A DNA stretch of 64,000 nt. Source: Thiosocius sp963759055. Lineage in GTDB: Bacteria; Pseudomonadota; Gammaproteobacteria; Chromatiales; Chromatiaceae. Numbering within the stretch: position 1 is the stretch's first letter; each line of letters starts with the position of its first letter. The DNA lies in NCBI GenBank assembly GCA_963759055.1, contig CAVWYD010000001.1, positions 50,285 through 114,284 of the forward strand. Direction: 5' to 3'. Below the pieces are notes generated by a model, which saw nothing but the letters and a program-made list of their open reading frames with translations, did not search any database and had not been told where the DNA came from. The position numbers and the translations under genes are program-made. Below are positions 28,064 through 37,009 of the stretch, in pieces.

Positions 28064-28471
28064 GGTTTAACTCCTGCGCTATCGCTGATTGATTCGAGCC
28101 GTAAATGGATCCTTCGATGTGGTGCCGAAGCATAGGATTGCGGCTAACCGCATTTCCAATAGATCCTATCTTCGAAAACCATAGATCCAAATCTATGATT
28201 CGTTGACGAACAATACAGAGGGGGCGACTTGCCCTTGAGCGAACCCTGTCCACTCCCTCGATTGGAACGCGCAACGCGTTGAAAATTAAGTAACAAGCCC
28301 ACGTGCCGGGGGTAGACAGCTGCGGCTGCTCCGACTGACCTGCTGCACGGGGCAGTCCCGCGCCACGCCACCACCCGGTCGCGGGACGCCAATCCCGGCG
28401 GCCCTGAATCGGCCACGTCCCCGCAAGGCCCGGCCGGGTCTGGTGTTCCACTGTGGTTGCTGCCGTTGAAA
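28064..28471. promoter_or_regulatory. control region upstream of cbbL
   Basis: About 400 bases without a gene. The part nearest cbbL (28085-28210) is AT-rich and holds three stacked inverted repeats. ATAGGAT at 28132 pairs with ATCCTAT at 28163, enclosing TGCGG-CTAA-CCGCA at 28139-28152. A separate perfect CATAGAT-CCAA-ATCTATG lies at 28180-28197. These are good candidates for LysR-type (CbbR) operators. The distal half (28220-28471) is GC-rich and nothing further was recognised. Confidence 0.6.
28180..28197. promoter_or_regulatory. perfect inverted repeat, candidate CbbR operator for cbbL
   Basis: CATAGATCCAAATCTATG has 7-bp arms around CCAA and contains LysR-style T-N11-A spacing. It lies about 117 bases upstream of the cbbL start. 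A half site with the same CATAGAT sequence lies upstream of the SulP gene at 15211, and a related TCATAG/CTATGA dyad precedes the second SulP gene. Confidence 0.55.
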
Positions 28472-30619
28472 TCATAAAGGCGTGCTTGCAGACGATGGGG
28501 TTAGCCGCGCGCGGTCCTCGGTGTTTCCGTACTTCTGGAGCAGAGTCCGCAGCGCCGTTTCCTTGTCCGGGAAGAACGCGTCCCTGCCAAGCTGCTCAAC
28601 AACGCCGCCGCGCTCGAGCAGGCTGCGCACTTGGTGTTTGAGGCCGCTGAACATGAGCCACACGCCAACTTTATGCAGCCGGTCGGCCACCTCACGGATC
28701 TTTTCCTCGCCCGAGGCATCGATGTCGTTTATACCGCTGCCCACGACAAGGATCACCTTCGCTCTGGGAAACTCCGATATCGCCTCCAAGATAACATCTT
28801 CAAAATAAGCGACATTGACGAAGGTCAGCGAACCGTCAAAACGCACCGGAACGAAGACCTCGCTCATCGGCGTCAGTCGGTTTGCCTGGATGCCGCCGAG
28901 CGTACCGTCCGGTTTGCGGGCCACGATGTCTGCACGCGGCTTCATCGTCCGGATCAGGAAATGCAACACGGTCAGCGAGACCCCCAGCAGGATCCCGTTG
29001 GCGATCGCCGGCGCCATGACCAGGGTCGCGACGAAGGTCACCACCCCGGTCAGCGCGCCGACACGGTCGACCTCCCAGGCCAGCACCAGTGGCTTGATCC
29101 TGATCAGGCTGAACACCGCCATCATCACGATCACCGCCAGCACGGCCTGCGGCAGGTGGTACAGGTACCCGGTGAAGAACAGCAGCACCAGCACCACGGC
29201 GAACGCACTGACGATCGCAAACAACCCGGTCTTGGCCCCGCTTCGGGCCGCAACCGCGGAACGAGAGAACGAGCCGCTGACGGTAAAAGCGCTGAAGAAG
29301 CTGCCGGCGATATTGGCCAGTCCCTGACCGATCAGTTCCTTGTTGGCATCGACGCGCTCACCGGTGCTGGTCGCGATCGCCTTTGAGATCGACGTCGCCT
29401 CCATGAAGCCGATCAGCGCCATGACCAGCGCGGCAGGCAACAGGGCGAGAACCAAGTCCCAGTGCACCGTCGGTACCTCAAGACTGGGCAGGCCCTCGGG
29501 GATCACGCCGACGACGTCGCCCCCTGCGGACAAGGCCACCTTGCCGTCCTTGACACCCTGGAAGCGCCAGCGCCGGCCTTCATCGGCCGCAGACACGGGG
29601 CCTTCAACGTGGAACAGCGGCTCACCGCCCCCCTGCTTCGAATCCTGAAGTATCACATGGTGCAGCTCGACCCGCAGCCGCGTCACGTCGCGCTTGCGCG
29701 CCGCCTGCTCGAACGCCAGCGCCGGGACCTGGGACCGGACTCCGGCCGCTCCGGCCACCGCATCCAGGCCGCCGCCGCGCTCCAGCTCATCGGCGAAACG
29801 GCTGATACCGGCCAGCTCGGTGGTGATTTCCGCCAGCCGCTTCTGCGCCTCGTCAAGCTGCTCCAGGCTGGCGACAATCTGCGGGTCCGCGATCTGCGAG
29901 GTCTTCACCGTCACCTTGTGTTCAAAGCCGATCAGCGCACTGATCACGGTTGCCGCCAGCACCGCAAACAAAATCCCCGGCAGCCGGGGACGATAACGGC
30001 GCAGTCCGGCGATCAACAGCCAGGCACCGACCGCGAACCCCAGAGTCGGCCAGTGGGTATCAGGCACCTGGCGGACCACCCGCCACAGATCGGCGAGGTA
30101 GGATTCGGTGCGCGGAAACGGCACACCCAGCACCTTGCTGAGTTGCGACAGGCCGATGATCAGTGCTGCCGCATTCGTGAACCCGACAATGACCGGGCTC
30201 GACAGCAGGTTCACGACCGCCCCCAGGCTCAGCACACCGAGTGTCAGCCGCAGTATCCCGACCATCAGGGCCAGCATCACGGACAGCTCGACGAACATAT
30301 CCGAGCCGGGGTTTGCAAAGGGGATCAATGCAGCCGCGGACATCAGCGACAGCATTGCCACGGGACCGGTATGCAGCTGGCTCGACGACCCCCAGAGCGA
30401 GGCGATGATCACCGGGACAAATGACGCGTAAAGGCCGTACACGACGGGCAACCCGGCCAGCTGCGCGTAGGCCATGCTCTGCGGCACCAACACCAGCGCA
30501 ACTGTGATCCCGGCCACCAGGTCGGTGCGGAGGCCCGCGCGCGACATCGGGAACCAGCGAAGGAATGGAAACAGTCGATGGATGAACGCGTACAAGGCCA
30601 CTCGCTCAAGGAACAACAT
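28472..30619 (-). CDS. SulP-family transporter with STAS domain and an inserted soluble domain
   Basis: A 715-residue SulP protein. The transport core shows ITVALVLVPQSMAYAQLAGLP near residue 40, SQLHTGPVAMLSLMSAAAL, and ERVDANKELIGQGLANIAGSF. The C-terminal STAS domain includes GSGINDIDASGEEKIREVADR. Residues of about 237-367 form an insertion not usual for the family: a coiled-coil-like stretch (QIVASLEQLDEAQKRLAEI) followed by a beta-rich segment. It lies between two membrane segments and would face one side of the membrane. Bicarbonate or sulfate could be the cargo. ATG 30619 is chosen because the longer frame starts with TTG. It is co-directional with cbbL but upstream of the cbbL control region. 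Confidence 0.85.
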   Translation of the reverse strand: MLFLERVALYAFIHRLFPFLRWFPMSRAGLRTDLVAGITVALVLVPQSMAYAQLAGLPVVYGLYASFVPVIIASLWGSSSQLHTGPVAMLSLMSAAALIPFANPGSDMFVELSVMLALMVGILRLTLGVLSLGAVVNLLSSPVIVGFTNAAALIIGLSQLSKVLGVPFPRTESYLADLWRVVRQVPDTHWPTLGFAVGAWLLIAGLRRYRPRLPGILFAVLAATVISALIGFEHKVTVKTSQIADPQIVASLEQLDEAQKRLAEITTELAGISRFADELERGGGLDAVAGAAGVRSQVPALAFEQAARKRDVTRLRVELHHVILQDSKQGGGEPLFHVEGPVSAADEGRRWRFQGVKDGKVALSAGGDVVGVIPEGLPSLEVPTVHWDLVLALLPAALVMALIGFMEATSISKAIATSTGERVDANKELIGQGLANIAGSFFSAFTVSGSFSRSAVAARSGAKTGLFAIVSAFAVVLVLLFFTGYLYHLPQAVLAVIVMMAVFSLIRIKPLVLAWEVDRVGALTGVVTFVATLVMAPAIANGILLGVSLTVLHFLIRTMKPRADIVARKPDGTLGGIQANRLTPMSEVFVPVRFDGSLTFVNVAYFEDVILEAISEFPRAKVILVVGSGINDIDASGEEKIREVADRLHKVGVWLMFSGLKHQVRSLLERGGVVEQLGRDAFFPDKETALRTLLQKYGNTEDRARLTPSSASTPL

Positions 30620-30982
30620 TTGAGGCCCGAGAGTGTCGCCGGAACAGCGTCCGTAAACCAATCAATAATTCGCAATATACTCATAGACTAAAGCCTATGA
30701 CTTGGTCCGACTTTCCTCCCGCTTTCGAAAAGAGCCCCCAGCGGCGCCTCACGTCACCCTGTTTCGCGCAACATTAAGTCAAGCCGGCAACCGACCATTT
30801 ATGTCTCGACCATCGCGTCGCCACGGTGTATTTTCCTCGCCTAGCCGGCCTGGCTGTCGCCCTTGCCCATCGTCGCCGAAGGGACGACCCTCTGACGACC
30901 CGATCTGACTGAATGCTGCCGGCAGCCTACTCGCTGACAGTAACTTTCAGTGTCCCGGGGCTCACCGTCCGAATCGAAACAT
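30620..30982. other. divergent intergenic region between SulP and the YqhA-like gene
   Basis: About 360 bases with no gene. It contains the TCATAG/CTATGA dyad at 30681-30700 close to the SulP start and is otherwise unremarkable. Promoters for both flanking genes are expected here, but no clear -35/-10 pair was recognised. Confidence 0.4.
30681..30700. promoter_or_regulatory. inverted repeat upstream of SulP, candidate CbbR-type site
   Basis: TCATAG and CTATGA form perfect 6-bp arms separated by 8 bases, about 62 bases upstream of the SulP ATG. It resembles the cbbL-proximal repeat (CATAGAT/ATCTATG). A regulatory role is inferred. Confidence 0.4.
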
Positions 30983-31498
30983 ATGACCAGCGCGAGGAAT
31001 CTGTCTGCCGTGGAAAGAACGTTCGAAAACATCCTGTATGCCAGCCGCTGGTTGCTGGCGCCGATCTATATCGGCCTGAGCCTGGCCCTGCTCGCACTGG
31101 GTATCAAGTTTTTCCAGGAAGTCCTGCACATCCTGCCGGCCGTACTCGAGATGCACGAGTCCGACCTGGTCCTGGTCGTATTGAGCCTGGTGGATATCGC
31201 CCTGGTCGGCGGCCTGATTGTGATGGTCATGCTCAGCGGCTACGAGAATTTCGTGTCCACGATCGAGATCAAGGAGGGCGCTGAAAAACTCGAGTGGCTG
31301 GGCAAGCTGGATGCCGGCTCGCTGAAACAGAAGGTAGCCGCCTCGATCGTGGCAATCTCCTCGATCCACCTTCTCAAGGCGTTCATGAATGCGCCCCAGA
31401 TCCCCAACGACAAGCTGATGTGGTACGTCGTCATCCATCTGACCTTCGTGTTGTCGGCGCTGGGCATGGCCCTGGTCGATCGCATGAACCAACACTGA
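30983..31498 (+). CDS. YqhA family (UPF0114) inner-membrane protein
   Basis: A 171-residue protein with four hydrophobic segments. The family hallmarks are ENILYASRWLLAPIYIGLS near residue 15, DIALVGGLIVMVMLSGYENFV near residue 75, and the closing VIHLTFVLSALGMALVDR. The molecular function of the family is unknown. ATG 30983 is used, because the frame further upstream codes for an unlikely basic leader. It stands alone, divergent from the SulP gene. Confidence 0.85.
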   Translation: MTSARNLSAVERTFENILYASRWLLAPIYIGLSLALLALGIKFFQEVLHILPAVLEMHESDLVLVVLSLVDIALVGGLIVMVMLSGYENFVSTIEIKEGAEKLEWLGKLDAGSLKQKVAASIVAISSIHLLKAFMNAPQIPNDKLMWYVVIHLTFVLSALGMALVDRMNQH

Positions 31499-31865
31499 AA
31501 CAGGTTGTTGCAGGACAAGGCGCAGTGAGCGTTTTGTACTTGCTGTACATGAGCGAACTGCAACGCAGGCCTGCGGGAAATTGGCCCCCTCCCTTCGGGT
31601 TGCGCCCCAAAATGGGCCATGCAGGACGTGCATACCTACTGCCTGACGCTCGAGCCGAACGCGGACCGGGCAGATCGGGCTGTGCCCGACATCAATCGGC
31701 AGGTGCAACCTGCCCTACCGCCTGGATAGCCATCCATGGCACAGGCACGCTTCGACGCAGACTTCAACCGCCGCGGGTACAGATTTTTTCGGCGGCTTTG
31801 CATACTATCCCCGGGAGAACACACCTTTGCGGCCCATCAATGCCATTTTATTCGGAGATACGCAT
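31499..31865. other. intergenic region without a recognised gene
   Basis: About 370 bases between the YqhA-like and cNMP-binding genes. The first half (31500-31650) reads like a decayed or repetitive sequence with short GC-rich motifs but no open frame with coding character. A GGAG ribosome site for the next gene lies at its end. No RNA gene or terminator was identified. Confidence 0.4.
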
Positions 31866-32321
31866 ATGTCTGATGATTGTGTTGCCATCTTGTCAGAATC
31901 CAAGCTCTTTTCTGGTTTTAGCCCCGACCAGCTGGAGGAGGTGATTCGCCACCTGCAGCCGACGTCAATCACTTTGAAGAGCCACGCAAAGGTCTTCAAG
32001 AAGGGCGATATTGCGGACCGCTGCTGGCTGATCGAATCCGGCAAACTCATGTTGAAGCGTTCAAGCCTGCGTTCACCATTTGTCCAGATGATTCTCAACA
32101 AAGGCTCGGTAACCGGCATTCAGGGGCTGGTGGATCCGGGCTCCACGCGCGCCGTCAGCATGATGGCCGATGGCAAGGTGAAACTGATCGAGATTGCCCA
32201 GGAAGGCATAGCCCGACTTAGCCCTGACATCCAGATCTTGCTGTGGCAGAACATATCCAAAATTCTGTTGCGTAAGCTCACCATCTGCCTTTCTAAAGAG
32301 TCTTTGGACCACCGGGCGTAG
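31866..32321 (+). CDS. stand-alone cyclic-nucleotide-binding-domain protein
   Basis: A 151-residue protein consisting of one Crp-like cNMP-binding domain: LFSGFSPDQLEEVIRHLQP near residue 14, FKKGDIADRCWLIESGKLML near residue 43, then a helix-rich C-terminus. There is no DNA-binding helix-turn-helix or enzyme domain, so it probably works through a partner protein. The phosphate-binding cassette is not a clear match to the cAMP consensus, and ligand binding is therefore uncertain. The start ATG 31866 has GGAG 9 bases upstream. A cyclase-like protein lies about 11 kb away in this window, but no link is shown. Confidence 0.72.
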   Translation: MSDDCVAILSESKLFSGFSPDQLEEVIRHLQPTSITLKSHAKVFKKGDIADRCWLIESGKLMLKRSSLRSPFVQMILNKGSVTGIQGLVDPGSTRAVSMMADGKVKLIEIAQEGIARLSPDIQILLWQNISKILLRKLTICLSKESLDHRA

Positions 32322-32614
32322 ACGAGGCGGCTCACAACGCTGGCGCCAACTGGAAACCGATGGGGGTTGTTTCAGTGGTCGTTCGGCGGTCTTCACGGGG
32401 CCTGATACGGCGATCGCCGGATAGAAACTCCGGGCTCCGGCCGCCCCGCCGCGGACACAAACAATCGCGTCACACTCAACATGCTGACCGGGCACGGGCC
32501 TTTTTGCTCGAGGGCGATGAGGATATGTCCCCAAAGCCCTGTTTTTCGCCGGCCATTAGGCGAGCAAGATCAACTATCTTTTCCGGTTACTGCCCAACCG
32601 ACTGGATCGCCGCC

Positions 32615-33016
32615 ATGTTCAAACCCCTGTGCGCCGCCGCCCTTCTCATTGCGTCCTCTCTCGCGCTCGCCGATGGCCCTGCGCCTCGCGCCTATATCGT
32701 CAGCCCCGCCGACGGAGCCACCGTCGACAGTCCGGTGACCGTGGTTTTTGGCCTGCAAGGCTTCGGGGTCGCACCGGCCGGGACGGTCAAGGAAAATACC
32801 GGCCACCACCATCTGATCGTCGATGCGCCTCTGCCCGACATGAGTCAGCCAATCCCGGCCAACGACAACTATCGTCACTTCGGCGGGGGGCAAACCCAGA
32901 CGACAGTCGACCTTCCGCCGGGAGAACACACGCTGCAACTCCTGCTCGGAGACCATGCGCATCTCCCACATGGACAGCCGGTCTACTCAGAAGTGATCAC
33001 GATCAAGGTGCGATAA
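32615..33016 (+). CDS. DUF4399 secreted protein
   Basis: A 133-residue protein with a signal peptide (MFKPLCAAALLIASSLALA, cleaved near residue 20). The DUF4399 pattern follows: AYIVSPADGATVDSPVTVVFGL, GHHHLIVDAPLP near residue 67 and HTLQLLLGDHAH near residue 108. The clustered histidines could bind metal. The function of the family is unknown. The start ATG 32615 opens the signal peptide; the frame extends upstream without coding character. It is not obviously in an operon. Confidence 0.8.
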   Translation: MFKPLCAAALLIASSLALADGPAPRAYIVSPADGATVDSPVTVVFGLQGFGVAPAGTVKENTGHHHLIVDAPLPDMSQPIPANDNYRHFGGGQTQTTVDLPPGEHTLQLLLGDHAHLPHGQPVYSEVITIKVR

Positions 33017-33138
33017 GCGGGGTTGGCGTCAATTCGGAGAACCGGCGACTCTCAGGACCGCGAGCAAGGCAACACCTTCTTTGAGCGCGGTTCCAGCCGT
33101 GCTCATCGTATCGTTGTTCCACCCGGTTTAGGCCCTGT

Positions 33139-33474
33139 TCAATCGTGGTCGCCCAGTTCGGGGTCCCACCCGAGTTCGCGGGCACGCGCTATCGCCGCGT
33201 CGTAGATCTCGCGATGCCTGCGAGCCAGATCCGGGGGCAGATTGGAAACCAGGTGCCCATACTTCTCCCACTCCTTGGTGACCTTGTCGTAGAGCGCATC
33301 CACGCGCTGCCCCGTCCAACCTTCGCAGGTCTCGGTTTCCGGTATCAAACCGAACAGCCAGGCATCGCGAATGATGTTTCCTGTCGGATTCATCGCGCCA
33401 TGCGGGTCCTTGTCGATACCCATGTACTTTTTCTGGATCATCAAGTGATTGCTAATATGAGTTAAGGCTTGCAT
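33139..33474 (-). CDS. conserved-looking small protein of unknown function
   Basis: About 111 residues from ATG 33474, or about 100 from ATG 33441. The core shows NIIRDAWLFGLIPETETCEGW and a helical, charged C-terminus (PPDLARRHREIYDAAIARAR). It has ordinary amino-acid composition and no membrane segment or signal peptide. No family was recognised. It is divergent from the histidine phosphatase gene with only about 35 bases between starts, so the two promoters must overlap. The start is uncertain. Confidence 0.55.
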   Translation of the reverse strand: MQALTHISNHLMIQKKYMGIDKDPHGAMNPTGNIIRDAWLFGLIPETETCEGWTGQRVDALYDKVTKEWEKYGHLVSNLPPDLARRHREIYDAAIARARELGWDPELGDHD

Positions 33475-33508
33475 TATTCTAACAACAATCGCTGGTATTC
33501 CGGACCAC

Positions 33509-34118
33509 ATGGCACAAGAGATTGTCACCCTGCTGGACTTCCTCCGACATGGCGAGCCGGTTGGCGGCAGCCGCTACCGAGGAAACGGTATCGACGACCC
33601 ACTGTCGGAAGAGGGCTGGCAGCAGGTGCGCGATACGACATCGGCCATCGAGGGCCTGCAGGCCATCGTCAGTTCACCCATGCGTCGCTGTAGGGAATTC
33701 GCCCAATGGCTGGCCGGAGAGCGCGGCCTGCCACTGGAGATCCATGACGATCTGAGAGAGGTTGGCTTCGGCGCCTGGGAGGGCCTGACGCGCTCCGAGC
33801 TGAGAACAGGACCGTCGAGCGGAGTTCGACGCTTTCTTTCGGGACCCGGTCAACAATCGCCCACCCGGGGCCGAACCGCTTGACGCTTTCAGTGCCAGGG
33901 TCGGTGCCGTATTCGACCGTCTGCTCGAAACCTATCGCGGCCAACACCTGCTGATCGTCGCGCATGCCGGCGTGATCCGTGCCTCACTTCGGCATGTCAC
34001 CCGCCTGCCGGCCGTCGACTGGTATCGCACAGCGGTCGACAACGCGGGGCTTACGCGATTCTCACAGGACAAACACGGACTCCGGCTGATCACCCACAAC
34101 TGGCGGCCGACGCTGTAA
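33509..34118 (+). CDS. histidine phosphatase family protein (phosphoglycerate-mutase-like), one frameshift
   Basis: An N-terminal piece (33509 to about 33812) contains LLDFLRHGEPVGG, the RHG catalytic motif, and SSPMRRCREFAQ. A second piece in the next frame (to 34118) contains DPVNNRPPGAEPLDAF and LLIVAHAGVIRA, the second catalytic histidine. One extra base near 33811-33815 explains the break; corrected, the protein is about 202 residues. The family includes alpha-ribazole phosphatase and phosphoglycerate mutases, and the substrate is not evident. Given similar breaks in essential genes here, sequence error is more likely than a pseudogene. Confidence 0.78.
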
Positions 34119-34181
34119 ACTCCTGCAGCTATCAAACCCCGCCGCGCGGGTTTTGGGCATCGCTTCGTAGGAGACTGGTAC

Positions 34182-34775
34182 ATGGCCTTCGCACGCCTGC
34201 TTTTTCGGGTACTTCTGATCCTGCTGATCCTGTTGGCCGTCATCGGGCTGCTGCTCCCCTCCTCTGCCCAGGTCGAACGCAGCACGTCGATCGACGCGCC
34301 GGCCGGCGCGATCTTTCCTCACCTCAATGGCATGCGCGCGTTTCATGCATGGTCGCCCTGGTCGGATATCGATCCCGACACCCAGTATCGATTCGAAGGC
34401 CCCGACCAGGGCGTCGGTTCGCGCATGAGCTGGCAGAGTGGCCACAATCAGGTCGGACAAGGCAGCCAGGAAATCACCGCCAGCGTGCCGGACCAGCGGG
34501 TCGAGATGCAGCTGGAGTTCGGTGACAAGGGCAGCGGCAGCGCGGCCTTCCTGCTGGAACCCGAGGGCCCGGCAACCCGGGTTCGCTGGCAGTTCAGCAC
34601 CGTCTTCGGCTGGGATCTGTTCGGGCGATATGTCGGCCTGATGCTCGACAGCATGATCGGCGCGTCTTACGACAAGGGGCTCAAGGAGTTGAAATCCAGG
34701 GTCGAAAATCAATCGCCGACCGCCTCCTCCCCAACCCGAACCACGCCAGACCAAGGTCGGCAATACAAAGACTGA
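34182..34775 (+). CDS. SRPBCC (polyketide cyclase/START-like) family protein
   Basis: A 197-residue protein with an N-terminal membrane anchor (LLFRVLLILLILLAVIGLLL). An SRPBCC fold follows, beginning VERSTSIDAPAGAIFPHLNG and including AWSPWSDIDPD near residue 58, typical of Polyketide_cyc2 proteins. Such domains bind hydrophobic ligands, and none can be named. A GGAG ribosome site precedes ATG 34182. The C-terminus is a short charged tail of low complexity. Confidence 0.8.
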   Translation: MAFARLLFRVLLILLILLAVIGLLLPSSAQVERSTSIDAPAGAIFPHLNGMRAFHAWSPWSDIDPDTQYRFEGPDQGVGSRMSWQSGHNQVGQGSQEITASVPDQRVEMQLEFGDKGSGSAAFLLEPEGPATRVRWQFSTVFGWDLFGRYVGLMLDSMIGASYDKGLKELKSRVENQSPTASSPTRTTPDQGRQYKD

Positions 34776-34843
34776 AGCAATCCAAATGTTGGCGCGATGC
34801 GGTACCCGTATACTCGGGCGCACTATTGCAGGGAACACCAGAC

Positions 34844-35797
34844 ATGGCAGAGGCGCTCGGCAATCAAAGCCACCTGATCGATACGGGACTCTACGGACCC
34901 AAGCACGGCGCCTGCTATCTCATCGAGGACAGCGGCGAACTGGCGATCATCGATACCGGCACCCAGCATTCCCTGCCTCAGGTGCTCGAGACCATTGCCG
35001 CCGTGGGCGCCACGCCTGAACAGGTGCGCTACGTCATCCCGACCCATGTGCACCTCGATCATGCCGGCGGCGCGGGCCAACTGATGCAGGCCTGCCCAAA
35101 CGCGACCCTGATAGTCCACCCCAAGGGGCTGCCGCATATGCTCGACCCGAGCAAGCTGCAGGCCGGGGCCACTGCGGTGTATGGCGAGGAGGCCTTCCAG
35201 CGTGATTTTGGCGATCTCATGCCAGTCCCCGAGGAACGCACCATCGCGGCGTCGGATCTTCAGACCTTCGACCTCGGCGGACGCAGCCTCCAGTTCCTGG
35301 ACACACCCGGGCATGCCAATCACCACGGCTGCATTTTCGATCACCAGAGCAGCTACCTGTTTACGGGCGATACGTTTGGTCTCGGTTACACCCAATTCCG
35401 ACATGGCGGGGAGCCGCTTGTGGTGGCAACCACCACCCCGGTCGCATTCGACCCCGATGCCTGGTTCGACAGCCTCGATCGCATGATGGCCTTCGCTCCG
35501 GCGGCCTGTTGCCTGACCCATTTCGGCAAGATCGACCGACCGGAGGAGCGGGTGGACATGCTGCGCGACAGCATACAGGCCCATGTCGATATCGCCCTGG
35601 AAGAGGAAAAACGCAACCCCGATGATCGAGAGGCACGTCTAAAGGCGGCCGTGGACCGGTTGCTGGTCGATGCCGGCTGCGCGTACAGCGATCTGTCGGC
35701 AGAGCAGGTTCGGCAGATATTCGAGTCCGACATCGAGCTCAATGCGCAGGGCCTGAATGTCTGGTTGATCCGGCGGGCCAAGAAAAAGACCGGATAG
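34844..35797 (+). CDS. metallo-beta-lactamase fold hydrolase
   Basis: A 317-residue MBL-fold protein. The metal motif THVHLDHAGG near residue 66 supplies the HxHxDH ligands, with DTPGHANHHG near residue 153, FTGDTFG near residue 172, and a late histidine in CLTHFGK. The C-terminal extension of about 90 residues is helical. The layout suits glyoxalase-II/hydrolase-like members of unknown substrate. ATG 34844 is preferred over an upstream TTG. It lies alone, between the SRPBCC and DAHP synthase genes. Confidence 0.88.
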   Translation: MAEALGNQSHLIDTGLYGPKHGACYLIEDSGELAIIDTGTQHSLPQVLETIAAVGATPEQVRYVIPTHVHLDHAGGAGQLMQACPNATLIVHPKGLPHMLDPSKLQAGATAVYGEEAFQRDFGDLMPVPEERTIAASDLQTFDLGGRSLQFLDTPGHANHHGCIFDHQSSYLFTGDTFGLGYTQFRHGGEPLVVATTTPVAFDPDAWFDSLDRMMAFAPAACCLTHFGKIDRPEERVDMLRDSIQAHVDIALEEEKRNPDDREARLKAAVDRLLVDAGCAYSDLSAEQVRQIFESDIELNAQGLNVWLIRRAKKKTG

Positions 35798-35889
35798 TCC
35801 CGGGCTATCGGAATGTTCGAAAACCCCGAATGCCTCACGTGAGGCGCGCCGGTATAATGCGCGCCATCGCCAGAACGCCAGGCCAAAAA

Positions 35890-36951
35890 ATGCAACAGAC
35901 AGACGACTTACGCATCAAGGACATCTACGAGGCAGAGCCACCTGCCGCGGTTCACGAACGCCACCCGATTACCAACGAGGCGGCACAAACGGTATATCAG
36001 ACACGCGAGGCTATTCACCGCATCCTCAGCAGAGAGGACGACCGCCTGCTGGTGGTGATCGGCCCCTGTTCGGTACATGACCCCAAAGCGGCGATCGAGT
36101 ACGCGAACAAACTGACCGCGGTTCGTGACCGGCTCAAAGACGATCTGCTGATCGTGATGCGGGTTTATTTCGAGAAACCACGCACCACGGTCGGTTGGAA
36201 GGGCCTGATCAACGACCCGGACCTCAACGAGAGCTACCAGATCAACAAGGGCCTGAACCTGGCACGCGAGCTGCTGCTTCAGATCAACAACATGGGGCTG
36301 CCGGCGGGCACCGAGTTCCTTGACCTGATCAGCCCGCAATACGTGGCGGATCTGATCAGCTGGGGTGCGATCGGTGCACGCACTACCGAGAGCCAGGGCC
36401 ACCGCGAACTGGCCTCGGGTCTTTCCTGCCCGGTCGGGTTCAAGAACAGTACGGACGGCAGCATGGGGATCGCGGTCGACGCCATGCGCGCGGCGGAACG
36501 CCCGCATGTGTTCCTGTCGCTGACCAAGGCCGGCCGTTCGGCAATCTTCAACACCCGCGGCAATCGCGACACCCATGTCATCCTGCGAGGCGGCGAACGC
36601 CCGAACTACGACAGGGAATCGGTGGCAGAGGCTGCCGAGGCCATGAGCAAGGCCGGTCTGACGCCCAACCTGATGGTTGATTTCAGCCATGCGAACAGCC
36701 GCAAGCAACACGACAGACAGGTCGATGTCGGCGAAGACGTGGCGCACCAGATAGGCCGCGGCAATCACGACATCATCGGGGTCATGATCGAGAGCCACCT
36801 TGTCGGCGGCCGTCAGAACCTGGTCAAGGGCACCGAACTGACCTACGGGCAGAGCATCACCGACGCCTGCCTGGCGTGGGAGGACAGCGAGCCCCTGCTG
36901 GAGATGTTGGCAGAGGCCGTTCGCAAAAGGCGGGAGAAAACCGGCGGCTGA
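35890..36951 (+). CDS. 3-deoxy-7-phosphoheptulonate synthase, class I (AroF/G/H type)
   Basis: Condenses phosphoenolpyruvate and erythrose 4-phosphate, the first step of the shikimate pathway to aromatic amino acids. The 353-residue product shows VVIGPCSVHDP near residue 37, RVYFEKPRTTVGWKGLIND near residue 72, the GARTTESQ metal-site region and DFSHANSRK. The length matches E. coli AroG. Which allosteric type (Tyr, Phe or Trp sensitive) is not clear from sequence alone. The start at 35890 gives the expected N-terminus (DDLRIKDI); an upstream in-frame ATG is rejected. Confidence 0.94.
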   Translation: MQQTDDLRIKDIYEAEPPAAVHERHPITNEAAQTVYQTREAIHRILSREDDRLLVVIGPCSVHDPKAAIEYANKLTAVRDRLKDDLLIVMRVYFEKPRTTVGWKGLINDPDLNESYQINKGLNLARELLLQINNMGLPAGTEFLDLISPQYVADLISWGAIGARTTESQGHRELASGLSCPVGFKNSTDGSMGIAVDAMRAAERPHVFLSLTKAGRSAIFNTRGNRDTHVILRGGERPNYDRESVAEAAEAMSKAGLTPNLMVDFSHANSRKQHDRQVDVGEDVAHQIGRGNHDIIGVMIESHLVGGRQNLVKGTELTYGQSITDACLAWEDSEPLLEMLAEAVRKRREKTGG

Positions 36952-37009
36952 CAATAACGGGGCGTGCCGCGACATCGGCCGTACGTGCCGATACCTTCAA
37001 TACCCGGGC

